A stretch of 64,000 nucleotides of DNA from Ailanthus altissimus (Eukaryota > Streptophyta > Magnoliopsida > Sapindales > Simaroubaceae): assembly GCA_946807835.1 (NCBI GenBank), contig OX327695.1, forward strand, positions 27,138,501-27,202,500, given 5' to 3'. Shown piece after piece: positions 22,023 to 33,133 of the stretch (its first letter is position 1; every line of letters starts with the position of its first letter). Under the pieces are notes generated by a model. That model did no database searches, was not told the origin of the DNA, and was given only the letters and a program-made list of their open reading frames with translations. A program made the position numbers and the translations under genes.

Positions 22023-23465
22023 TGCGATAATTCTATATCATAAATCAAGTGCAAGTATACACTATCGTATGCAAGTAATAAAGAGACTAATTAGTCGGAT
22101 GTCGAACCCACAGGGATAATTCTTTCTTTTTAACCAATTACTAAAATTATATCTTCCTAATAATTATTCAGAAAAATAAAAATCTAAGAATGAATGTAAG
22201 AAATATAAAAGCAAAAACACGATGCAATGAGATTTAAAGATATAGCAACGTAGAGAGAACCTAGGATTAATATTATCCCTCAATATGTTTCTAATGATTA
22301 ATCCTCTAATATTTAACTCACTTAGTCTTTATTATTGATCAAGACACTAATGTATTCACAAGCCTCTTCCAAGGTCATGCAAGTATACCTTAATTTACCA
22401 AATACCTATATTCCTATGGTACTTGTAATAAATTAAGATTCATTAAGATTAGGTCTTATTGATCATACATGCCAATTAGGTATATTCCTATCCTAAGTTG
22501 AAACTTGCATATGCAACATTGAATGTTACTCTACAATCATGCATCAAATTACCTAGGTCTAAATATTATGATTCCTCTTCCGAGTTTATCAATAATATTA
22601 CCAACTCATTCACCATATATTGGCCAGATATATTGAAGCATTAAACACAAGTAATTTAAATAATAAATGACTAAGTTTATTAAATACTAAAAGATATGGC
22701 AATTAAGCACACATATTGAGTTCAAATATTAACCCTAGAAAACAAGTTAGCTCATGGCTACAAGAGAACAGCAGTAGAAATAATTATAAAACATGATACA
22801 ATCAATCGCAAACCGATATAGACGTCGAATTGCTCTTAATTGCGCTGCCTAGAAACTCTTGATGCCGAAGAACGTCTTGTATCTCTCTCTAAAGATGCTT
22901 CAATTAAGCTTCTATTGCTCTCCAAGACTCGTGCTCTGTATTCTTGGTGCTCTTGGGTCGTCTTGGATTCCTTCTTGAAGGCTGGGGACGAGTGGCTTTA
23001 TATAGGGATTGATTTGAGCTTGAAAATCTCAATTCTCGTCGGACTCGGACTCGCACTACCGCTGGCGCACTATGCATCTGTCGCTGGGGCGACGCGTGAA
23101 AAAGCCTTCACCGCTGGAGCGGTGGGATATTGGCGCTGGGGCGCTGCATGAAAACGGCTTCACCGCTGGCGCGGTGAATTTCTGGCGCTGGGGCGCTAGA
23201 CGCGACTTAATCAGGTCGTTTTTCTTATTTCGATCACTATTCCAACGCTGGGGCGAAAATACTTGTGGCGCTGGCGCTATGGACACATACTTTGAAAACT
23301 TTACATTTTAGTCCCTGTTTTCGCTCCTTTTGCGTTCTTTCTTTAAATTTCGTTCAAGTCCCTATAAATATCAATAAAGCACATAAATAGCCATCTATTC
23401 TCATAAAATCATAAAATATCAATAATAAAAACATGAGAAAATATATGACAAATTTGCCCTTATCA
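22023..23465 (-). repeat. 5' LTR of the intact retrotransposon
   Basis: 1443 bp, TG...CA. Positions 22029-23465 equal 16052-17488 in all stretches compared. It is followed by target duplication ACAAG at 23466-23470. The GC-rich block lies at about 23017-23267. Confidence 0.92.
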
Positions 23466-23485
23466 ACAAGGCTTCTAACTATTAG

Positions 23486-26344
23486 TGTCACGCCCCAGAC
23501 TCAAAAGTTCCGACACACGACATCACTTATATTCATTTAATATATGTGCACTCATAAATAATATTACACAAAATTTCAATCTTTAATCCAACATAGAAAT
23601 CCTTAGCAAGTTGCTAGTAAGTTCAACACTAAAATTAACACATAACCTAACATAAAAACCTAAACTTCTATTGATAATATTTAAACATTCATTTCAATTT
23701 CTTTCAGAATTATAAAAATTGAATTATGACTGGGACAATTAGTAAACCAGAGATACGCAGAGTTTTCTCAGAGATTAACAATCTACTATGTCACCAGTAG
23801 CAACTTTGTTACCGGAAGCCCAAAATATATTCATTGCAAATTCTTACTTAAAATCATCCAATAACCACACTTGATAAAACTTAAACCAAATCCAACTACA
23901 CACAATAAAATAATACATAAGTTTTTATTCAATAGGGACAAATCAAATATCATATCCCACGTGTCTCTAAATGAAACACTCAGCAACCTAGCAACTTAGG
24001 GAACCCAAGGAACAGCAGAAGCCTTGCCAAATCCGCTAAGCACACATGTACCTTATTTACCTGAAATCATCATAAACTATAATGAGTATAAAACTCAGTA
24101 ACCATACTAGTTTTTCATATATTAAATACAAATACATATATGTACACAATGCATGTGTATGATATGCTGTGATAAATCAAAATCATAATCTTATCAAATC
24201 ACATGTCATGTAAGCGCTTACACATTCTTTCAAAACATATAATAGGAATATCATCACTCAACTACTACTTAGTAGGACTTACATATCACATATCACATAA
24301 TGAGCCAAATGTCACTCGTAGGTGACATATCGTATGAGAGGAATAGTATAAGTGAGGTTTTTAAATTACACATATATAATGCTAATGCCCGAAGGTAAAA
24401 GCCAAACCCTCACCCTGATCATCGGTGAGTTCTCTCACATGCACCAATACGCCACCACACGAATGTGATGACTCACTTTTCCTTTAGGTACCAATAGGAT
24501 CCTCCCTATATACGAAACACATAACATATACCAATCCCAAAGGAAATGCCACACATAAAGGCTCCACAAATCATATAAAATGCCTACTAAGTTAACAGTG
24601 AGTTCAAGCATCCTCAAAACACAAAATATTTCTCATGGACATATTACACTTCAAAAGCTCTCTTTGTTAAACATATTTTACTTTGAAAACTCACTTTCAA
24701 AAACACATATATGTCATGTATGTCCATGCTCACATTTATAAATACATATCTTCACATTTCATATCAAAATATACTTTGACATAACATAAACATATTCCTA
24801 ACCACATTTACAAAATCATACAAAACAATTACTATGTTTATTATGATTTCAGTAAAAAGTCTAGTATACTTATCTCTTAACACTTTCAGCTACAAGGCTT
24901 AAATCTCCTTAACCTATCAATGGAGATTAATCCTTTCATGAGCCTCAACATTCATACAAAATATTTTAAATAGCTTACAAAAATACACATATTGCATTTA
25001 TCACATCAAATTGGTCTAATTACTTGGTTTCTCAAAACCTGTTATTCTGATCACTTACACTTAACAAAAGATTTTAATACATCAAATAATGCCCAATTAC
25101 TCTAAAATCAAAATATATCATTCTTGACTCATATATCCTTCTTATATATGAATATTATATCAAAATTCTTACACAATGCATTCCATACACACCATCGAAT
25201 CTAAACTACTAACCTGACAGGATCAAGATACTTACTGAACAGTATTTAATATCCTAATTTTATAAAATTATATACTAACCCAAAAATTATAAAACTATCA
25301 CAGAAATACTCTTGACACATATCTCAATTCATGATAAATATTTCACTTCAAAATCACAGCCAAAAGTATTTTAAAATTATTTTATTCTATAGCTTTAAAA
25401 TTCTGTTAATCAAATACTGCAATGAGCTAACACTCTTTAGAAAATCATAACAATTTAACCACATTGATCTAAATTCTCAATTCTGAGTATATCATATTAG
25501 ACATATAAAATTATCATATTCCACAAATTCGTAATTTTTGAAGATCATTCAGCAGGCCAAACGTTGTTTGCCACTGTATTATACTGTTTACACAGGAAAT
25601 TTCCAAAATTTTAGGGTCATTTTGGTAAATTCACAAAAAATTCAATTTCTAGAATTTTCAATCGATTCAAAGTCTCAGATGATTCTAAACATGTCTAATT
25701 TTATATCTCAAAATTTAAAACTAGAATCGAATCACAATAATTTATAAAAGTCCTGGATCAAGAGACTATCAAATAGAAATTCTGTAATTCATCATGCTTT
25801 ATCAAGCTATCTACATAGATCATCATCAATTCTCACAATATCTTACGAAATACACATCAAATCCTCAATTATACATATTTTCAGAAATCAAAACTTAAAG
25901 GAATTAATTAATTTAACACTAAGAAACTAAGAAATGGTTATAATATACCTCTCAAACTTAAATTCTAACTTTTTTCTTCTTTTTCTTCTTCTTCTTCTTC
26001 TCTTTCTCTCCCCTTTCTTTCTCTCTTTTCTCACTCTAAAAGAGGTAGCTCGACCAAAATGAGTGAATTAGGGTTTCAAAAGTGTATTTTTATACTACAA
26101 GGTTAATTTTTGATATTTATGAATTTACCCTAAAACTTTCAAAGTATTATAATTTGGTCCCTAAAATAAATCTAAAGTCTTGCAAATAAACTCAATACTA
26201 ATAGTCTATTCTTAACCTATAAAAATACTATTAATAACAATATATAAATCAAGTATCAACTACATACAAATAAAATATGTATATTCATATATATATATAT
26301 ATATAAATACATATTCTTACCAGTTGTGGATACTAGTTACTACA
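23486..26344. repeat. Solo LTR-like repeat of family E (E1), 2859 bp
   Basis: The unit begins TGTCACGCCCCAG and ends TTACTACA. It is flanked by a perfect 5-bp target duplication ATTAG (23481-23485 and 26345-26349), and the empty site is visible in LTR C3, so the limits are firm. There is no internal coding region, so it is a solo LTR or a non-coding LTR-like element; TG...CA ends and a 5-bp duplication fit an LTR. A second copy, E2, lies in an intron at 45373-47995. Read on minus it has a TATA-like TATAAAAATAC near 26083-26093. Purine/pyrimidine-rich CTT repeats lie at about 25972-26035. An open frame at 25538-25747 is partly kept in E2 but is unlike any protein I know. Confidence 0.8.
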
Positions 26345-26616
26345 ATTAGAATTTTGCTGACTCTGATAACCTGCTAACTCTTAACAGTTGTAACTCTTAG
26401 CATTTATAACTCTCAGCATTGCTAACTCTTAACCCTGATCTAAACTCTTTTAGACCAGATTTAAAATCCTTCAAATCATACAATATATGTAACATTACAA
26501 GTTTAATACCATATAATATTTAATATTAACAATTTTATTAAAATATTTATTGTATAAATATTAAACAATTAATATTCATACAATATTGGAATGACACGTA
26601 AGCATCAGCTCTAACA

Positions 26617-27485
26617 CGATCCTCATGGCCATCACAAAAATTTCCACCATGTCTAATAATGGAGCTGAATCAAACACTGTCAATATAACATCCAATAACC
26701 AAACCAATATCATACCTCTCCAAAAAAATTTCACTACCTTAAAAATTGATTGACAGAACTACCTGATTTGAAAATCTCAAATTCTTCTAACCATTCGTGG
26801 TCATGATCTTGAAGCCTTCATTAATGGCTCTAGAAAGAAACCTGCCCCCATTATCATTACAGTATATGAGAAAGGCAATATTACTACAACTCCTAATGCA
26901 AATTATGCACAATGGGTAAAGTAAGATTAGCTCTTACTGAGCTGGCTTTCGTCTACTATAACAGAAAGCATTATAGGTGCAGTGGTAAATTATGTCTCCT
27001 CTTATGAGCTTTGAACAACCATAAAGAAGCTTTTCTCATCCCAATCAAAGGCAAGAATGCTGCAACTCCGTATGTAGCTTCAGACAACCAAAAAAAGAGG
27101 TATGACTGTGAGTGATTATTTTGCAAAAATGAAAACCTTGGTTGATTATCTCGCTGTTGTAGGAAATTCAGTCAATGATGATTTAATTTTATATATTTTG
27201 GCTGGATTATAGGTACAATGGTAAATTATGTCTTCTCTTATGAGCTTTAAACAGTCATAGAGAAGTTTTTCTCATCCCAATCAAAGGCAAGAGTGCTGCA
27301 ACTCCGTATGTAACTTCAGACAACCAAAAAAAGAGGTATAAATATGAGTGATTATTTTGCAAAAATGAAAACCTTGGTTGATTACCTCGTTTGCTGTAGG
27401 AAATCCAGTCAATGATGATTTAATTTTATATATTTTGGCTGGATTTGGTGCTGATTTTGATTCTATAATGGTAAATATTACCTCT
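26617..27485 (+). pseudogene. Decayed Copia gag with an internal 236-bp duplication
   Basis: The plus strand gives a degenerate Copia gag of the UBN2 type. The start near 26627 reads MAITKISTMSNNGAES. Later pieces are GHDLEAFINGSRKKP, NANYAQWVK, LFSSQSKARMLQL, VSDYFAKMKTLVDYL-like text, and a GADFDSIMVNITS end. The block 26971-27206 is repeated at 27207-27445 with small changes, so the LFSSQSKA-to-ILAG part occurs twice. Many stops and frameshifts. Its strand is opposite to the neighbouring Copia pieces. Confidence 0.75.
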
Positions 27486-28724
27486 AGTAATCAGTTTGGG
27501 TATAATTCAGCACTAGTTTTATACTTAAACTATTTAGATTAACATTTAATCTAATAAAATTAATTTATTTTATATTTTGTTCAACACTTGAACAATTGAA
27601 ACAAATCAATTAGTTATAACAATTAATAGCCTTTGTTTTTTCTTTGATGTTTTAACACTTAAAACATGAAAAATAAGAATTCAAATTCCAATTCTCTCAA
27701 ATGAAAATAGTCGCCAAAAATTGTAAAACTTTTTAAATTTTGAATTTCATTTCACTTTATATACTATGCATAAATTTCAAATAAACTTGAATTTTATTTG
27801 TATTTAATTTAACTATTCACTTAACCAAGGTTAATATTTAACTTTAATTGAGTTAAATTAACTTTACCCTTAAATTAACAATATCCAACTAACCTAACCC
27901 TAGAGTGAACTATTAACTCTAGTTAGATTAATATTTATTTAATAATAAAAATAAAATATCTAGATATTTATTTAATCTAACCATACAATTAACCATGGTT
28001 TAGTTAAGCACAAATATCTTTTAACTTAACCATATGGTTAACAATTAACTATGGTTAAGTTAGATTTCTATTTAATTATTATTTAAATAAATATCTTGAT
28101 TAATTAACAATTAAATAATTAATAAAGTGAAATTATCATTTTACCCTTATTAGGTTACCAAGTTAACCCAAAGTGTGTCCTAACATAATCATGTACTTTA
28201 ATTAACTTAATTATAGTAATTTGTTATATTTTTACTGTATTAAACTATTCAATACGGTACACTAATTAAGTGCTCAACAAGTATACTTTATATTGCGAAT
28301 TCACCGATAGACCCACATCGATGAAAATAAATTAGGAACTAATGTTTGAGAACATACTTACATAATGACATTTTCCAGCTCATATTGCAACTATGTCATT
28401 ATTAATGTATTCTCAAGTCATTGTCTCATTTTAGACAAGACTTCTAACTCTTAGAATTTTGCTGACTTTAATAACCTACTAACTCTTAGTAGTGCTAACT
28501 CTTAGCATTTATAACTCTTAGCATTACTAATTCTTAGCCCTGGTCTAAACTGTTTTAAACTAGATCTGAACCCTTTCAGATCATATAATGTTTGTAACTT
28601 TACAAGCTTAATACTATATAATATTTAATATTAACGGTTTTATATATAATATTTATTATATAAATATTAAACAATTAATATTTATACAATAATATTAAAA
28701 TCGCACGTAAGCTCCAATTTTAAC
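27486..28724 (-). repeat. Family C LTR (C3), truncated
   Basis: It parallels 14545-15597 plus 26350-26616 closely and ends TTTTAACA at 28724. Unlike C2 it has no insertion at CTAACTCTTAG, so it shows the empty site. RNaseH remnants follow at 28725. The other end is cut by the gag remnant at 27485. Confidence 0.65.
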
Positions 28725-29130
28725 AAATTTTCACTTGCTCTAGTGTTATTCGTATTGATATCTCATATTAATACACTTTACATATTTTTCAAACATCTTA
28801 AAAATTTATATCTAAGTGAATTCGCTACATTATCCTAAAAATATATCATAAATATTATTACAACTTATACAGCTAAGATCTTCTAATTATATGATAATTA
28901 AAGTTTACATAATTAAAATTTTAATGTCTATTAACTTTTTAACTTGAACATTTATTTTATTATAATTATATTATAATAAAATAGCATCCACTATTTTAAA
29001 CTCTATATCTAACTTGAATATCCATGTTCTTAGACAAATTTTTTAAACCGCAACGTATTCTATCTAAAGTAGAATTATTTATGATTATCTAAATTACACA
29101 TTTGTCATTAATTTGAATTGTAAATCTTAT
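28725..29130 (-). pseudogene. Decayed Copia RNaseH 3' end
   Basis: It matches 251-650 (the RNaseH tail next to LTR C1) with many differences. Minus-strand order is RNaseH tail, polypurine-like AAGTGAAAATT, then LTR C3. It marks the right edge of the retroelement cluster. Confidence 0.6.
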
Positions 29131-29199
29131 CACACCTGTATATAATGGCTGCCACTATGTAATGTTGACATTAAGTGAAAAAGTTAAAATCACTTTTGA

Positions 29200-29459
29200 C
29201 AAAGTGCGATCTTATCTTGTTTTTTATCTAACTGAAACGTGGCACCTGTAATAACTAGCAGCTGGTGCCATGCACGTTGATGTTCTTCGATTCTCTATCT
29301 ATATAAGCCTGAACCCGCTTAAGGTTCGAGCATTACATTGTCGTAGACTAACATAACATTAAGCAAAAGTCATAAGTTGGCAATTGCGTTTTCTGATCTG
29401 CATTTATAGTTAGGTTCGGTAATCGTTATTGTTACTTGCTTGTCTCTTTACCTTTGAAG
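29200..29459 (+). promoter_or_regulatory. Dehydrin promoter: ABRE-like motif and TATA box
   Basis: ACGTGGC at 29237-29243 matches the core of ABA-responsive elements, and TATATAAG lies at 29300-29307. The TATA box is about 150 bp before the start codon at 29460, which leaves room for a leader of roughly 120 bp. ABA and drought control is known for dehydrins of this class and would fit. Confidence 0.55.
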
Positions 29460-30079
29460 ATGGCACATTTTCAGAATCAGGACGGTACAGTTCCACAACC
29501 ACACGGATATGATGACCCAGATCGCCGCACAGACGAGTATGGCAACCTAATTCACCAAAGAGACGAGTATGGCAACCCAGTTCATCACACTGGCACCACA
29601 ACGGGAGGATTCGGTTCCAAGACTGCGACTGGCGTGCTGGGTCAGGATGGCACACCAACAGCTGGCACTGGAAGAGGTGGAGGTTACCATGAACAAGGCC
29701 ATCGTGTCCTTCATCGTTCCGGAAGCTCTAACTCTAGCTCTGTAAGTTTCATTCTCATTTATATATGGTATCTCCCCGTTGGAAGCTCTCTCTTTTGAAC
29801 TCCTGTATTTTATTTTTCATTAATGATTTTGTAATTGTTAACATGCAGTCCGAGGATGATGGGCAAGGTGGAAGGAGGAAGAAGAAGGGTTTGAAGGAGA
29901 AGATAAAGGAGAAGGTGCCATGCGTAGGGCACAAAGACAACAAAACTCATACTAGTGCAACCACCACTCCCGTTGGTTATGGTGTGACTGGGGAGGGGCA
30001 GTACCAGCAGCAGCAGCCCCATGAGAAGAAAGGAATGGTGGACAAGATCAAAGAGAAGCTTCCTGGACACCATAACTAG
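29460..30079 (+). CDS. Dehydrin, Y2SK2 type
   Basis: Two exons, 29460-29741 and 29849-30079, encode 170 residues; the 107-bp intron is GT-AG. Two Y-segments ([10 protein letters not shown] at 24-33, [10 protein letters not shown] at 34-43) are followed by a Gly/Thr-rich part. A serine tract ([11 protein letters not shown], 84-94) continues as SEDDG in exon 2, so the intron splits the S-segment, the usual dehydrin arrangement. A basic RRKKKG patch comes next. Two Lys-rich K-segments follow ([15 protein letters not shown] at 105-119, [17 protein letters not shown] near the end). Dehydrins are disordered LEA group 2 proteins that protect membranes and proteins during water loss. The layout matches Arabidopsis RAB18. 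The ATG at 29460 was preferred over one 24 bp upstream because family members start MA(S/H)xQN. Confidence 0.95.
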
Positions 30080-31559
30080 ATGTCTTAGTAATAAAGTAGA
30101 CCGAAAATTCTTTTGTTTCGTTGTTACTAGCAACTGATGTAATAAACAGTGCAGAATAAGCCTTTGTACTCTCTGGTTGTTTCTCTTTGTGCATTTTACT
30201 ATCTTCGGGTTGTATTTTGTTATGTATCTTGAGCACTATTGAGTACGTAGGTTCGTTGTTTTAATAATATTGCAAACTTTGTGATATGTTGTTAATCTTT
30301 GAATGTTAAATTGCGTTTTACTTCCGAGTAAAAAGAGTAGATTCCACAATAATCTCTCCTAGTTCTTGGACATGTTCATGATTTCAGAGCCTTCAAAATT
30401 GTATATACCATATGTCAAAGCCATTACAAAATGGTTCTGCCCGTAAATCCGGAGGCCTGCATCCATACTCTTTAATTTGCGCTGTAAGGAAGAGAATTGG
30501 GTTCCCAACTCGCACCTTGAGATATTTATATTCATTCATTGGAAGAAAACTATTCCATCACTTGAGAAAAAAGTGAATTTGTAGTGTTTTGGCCGCTGAG
30601 AAAGGAGAAAACTATTCCATCACTTGAAAGAAGTGAATTTGTTGTGTTTTGGCCGCTGAGAAACATGAAGGAAAGCAAAGGAAAATGAAAAACTGAAGAC
30701 TGGATTTTATCATTAAAGACCGACGATGACTACAATGAAATTACAAGATAACAATGGAACCTACTGATCCAGTTATTAAATCACACGAAAACTGCACATA
30801 ACAAACTTTAACTGCTTTCTGGCGGAAGTATATAACAAATTTTTGACTGCCATCTAGACTACGGCTGCCTGTCTACATACACATTAGCGTTTAGTTGGCT
30901 AATAGTATGTTTGGACGTGCTTATAGTATGTGTAATAGTAGTAGGAACTGGTTGTATGAATAAAGGTTCAATATTTTCTGGTTTGTGGTTTGAATTGTGT
31001 TGATTTGATACATGGATATTTGGATAACCCATTGCAAGTTCTGAGTACAAGCTGTAGCATTTGGATATTTGGATTGTCCGAAATCTTCTATGCAGAACAT
31101 TCAAATCATCTGTTCTAGTCCAAAAAAGCATATAAGACTGGACTAAATCCTGTTTACAAAGTGACAGACTCGTATTTAGAGTAATCAAATTTGTGCTGGA
31201 AACTTACAGGTTTGCACATTAAATGACCGAGTACTATTAACTGGTAATATAGAAAGCAGAGAAGAGTTCTATTACAAACAGAGTTGGTGGTTATTTCATC
31301 CCTTTTGTTGAAGATCTTAATAGCAGGCTAGTATAATCCATTATCAGCAACACCCCCCTTCATTCCTGTCCTCTTGTCCTTTATACATTATATGTATTTA
31401 GTTTTTCCTATTTAGATTTTAATAAATTGTGCTTAAACGTTTTCATATAGGTTAGAGACATAAAACCTATATAAAGGCCACACTAATGTAATATTTTAGA
31501 GCAAGAGTGAGATATAATTTCTTCAAATTCTCTAACAATACCCATAGCCATATCCAGTT
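30080..31559. other. Intergenic stretch with tandem and dispersed repeats, no supported gene
   Basis: The dehydrin 3' UTR probably occupies the first 200 bp. A tandem pair of about 60 bp lies at 30541-30664 (GTGTTTTGGCCGCTGAGAAA twice). A segment at 30760-30905 is a diverged direct copy of 32385-32530. A minus-strand open frame of 109 codons at 30859-31188 resembles nothing I know and is not called. Confidence 0.5.
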
Positions 31560-32270
31560 TGAACCTGTGGATCTACTGAATCTGCTTCTGCACTCAGGTT
31601 CTGTGTTCCCCATCTTAAAGAAGATTTGACGCACTTGCTGTGGAAATCCTCTTCGTTGATAGCCACCCTGAAATGCACCTTGGGTAGCTGCCATGATAGT
31701 GGCCTTGATTGCCTTCAGATAGCCTCCTTGATAATTGTTTTGATAACCTCTACACGCAGCTTGATTCCCTCAATTATTAGCACCTCCATAGCCACCATAA
31801 CCTCCTTTATAATTGCATTTCCCAGCATCTGAACCGCCACCATAGCAATTTCCAGAATTACCTCCCTTTCTACCTTTCTTCTGAATCTGCTTTACTTGAG
31901 CATAATTTGCTTTAATATTAACAATAAAATAATGTTTCTCAACTCTACTCTCACGAGTTAAGGTCCTTGAGTAAACCTCATTGAAATCAATTGATTCTAA
32001 CCTACTCGGAACATGAACCACCACAGGGTCATAACCTTTGCCTACACCGGTCATAATATGCATTATCAAATCATTTTCATTATAGCAAATGCTTTCATCT
32101 TCGTGAAATACTCGGAAACAGATTTTGTTATTTTTTGTTGCATTACTCAGTTCAGCTTTCAACTGCATGATCTTTGCCTTTTGAGTGAGATCCAAATAGA
32201 TGGTCCAAAGCTGTCCACAGATCAAATGAAGCTTTGCACCCAATCACCAGACTGAGAATGCTTTTTCTCT
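31560..32270 (-). pseudogene. Copia gag remnant with Gly-rich tail
   Basis: The longest open part, 32243-31770, encodes 157 residues. Its text includes KAKIMQLKAELSNATKNNK, then NDLIMHIMTGVGKGYDPVVV, LESIDFNEVYSRTLTRESR, and a Gly/Asn/Tyr-rich tail (KGGYGGYGGANN). This is a typical Copia UBN2-type gag and its RGG-like tail. A stop at 31770 and frame changes beyond it (tail pieces to about 31560, including GGYQRRGFPQQ) break it. The expected central helix region seems shortened. Neither protease nor RT follows. It differs from the gag at 26617, so it is a second Copia lineage. Confidence 0.8.
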
Positions 32271-33133
32271 GATTGAAGAAGTAGCCAGCTATTGATCCAA
32301 CTAATCCAACTGGATGTTATTATTAACAATGATGTAATGAATATTATGAGATTGCAAGATACTTATAGACAGTTTCTAAGAGAATAATCCAGGAGCTACT
32401 GATCCAACTACTTTCATCACACGTGAACTGCACCAAACAAACTTTAACAGCTTCTTGGCCTGAATAGAGCAGACCTTGACTTTTGACTGCCGCGTGGACT
32501 GCCTTCACACCTCAGCATTTAGTTGCTGAGTCAGCTGGGAGTTTTCATGACTCCCCATTACACCATCAAAGGATGATAATCTGAAAATGAAAATGCATAA
32601 AAATTAAAACGTAGTAAATTTAACCAAAGGCAACCTTCAGCTCTTCTGGTTATCGATAGAGAACCTCTATGAGGTACATGATTTCTGGATGTATCCTTGT
32701 GGCTATAAAAGACTTTATTTTCCATTTTATTATGGTCATAAAATCAACAAAATCTTCTCAGTGAGTGCTGTATCAGCATTTACTGTTTTTTGAAATCAAT
32801 GTGTTGAGAAGTTATAAATAAATCATTTCTGTCAAATAATCTGACACAAAATGAAACAAAAAAAAAATACCTTGAAGCAACACAACTCCCACTATCAGAG
32901 AGAAGTCGTACTTGTCGGGGTGAACTGAACGGGTTTTGTTTCTCGAAATTCTTTACGATCAAAACCATAGAATGCGAAGCTCTACCTAATGACCGTTGAG
33001 TTGATGCAAATTAAACAATATTCCACAATTAACTTCCAGGTGGGGACTAATGGTGGGAGTTCAGTAGCCAAAGTATTTTGCCAAAGAATTACATCACAAC
33101 CAACCTTGGACGGCATTCAAACCCCACGTCTAA
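32271..33133. other. Intergenic stretch between Copia remnant and PPR gene
   Basis: It contains the right member (32385-32530) of a diverged direct repeat shared with 30760-30905, and probably the 3' UTR of the PPR gene at its right end. I see no coding frame worth calling. Confidence 0.45.

Larger units (their letters stand above)
16052..23465 (-). mobile_element. Intact-looking non-autonomous gag-protease LTR retrotransposon
   Basis: On the minus strand: 5' LTR (23465-22023), tRNA-Asp primer site (22013-21996), a leader of about 120 bp, one 859-codon gag-protease frame (21875-19296), 1.8 kb of non-coding DNA, a polypurine tract (17502-17489), and a 3' LTR (17488-16052). The ends are TG...CA and the target duplication is ACAAG (15578-15582 and 23466-23470). 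There is no reverse transcriptase, RNaseH or integrase, so mobility would need a related autonomous element. This is the TR-GAG type of layout. tRNA-Asp priming and the gag style suggest the Ty3/gypsy Athila/Tat group, which I infer rather than prove. The LTRs look identical wherever compared, so the insertion is young. Confidence 0.88.
14331..26616 (-). repeat. Family C LTR (C2), interrupted by two later insertions
   Basis: The LTR itself is 14331-15597 plus 26350-26616 (about 1.53 kb); the rest of this span is inserted DNA. It starts TGTTGGGTGTC and ends CTCTAACA on the plus strand. Minus sense is inferred from C1, where RNaseH and the polypurine tract adjoin the equivalent end. Comparison with C3 (CTTCTAACTCTTAGAATTTT at about 28440) shows the empty site, interrupted here after CTATTAG at 15597 and resumed with ATTAGAATTTTGCTG at 26345. 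It is probably the 5' LTR of the Copia element whose internal part runs down from 14330. Confidence 0.65.

Noticed and set aside
29300..29340. GGTTCGAGC as a possible tRNA T-arm
   Set aside because: No acceptor stem, D-arm or anticodon arm can be drawn around it; it lies just after the dehydrin TATA box.
30859..31188. 109-codon minus-strand frame
   Set aside because: No domain or repeat-family likeness recognised; it overlaps a diverged non-coding repeat (30760-30905).
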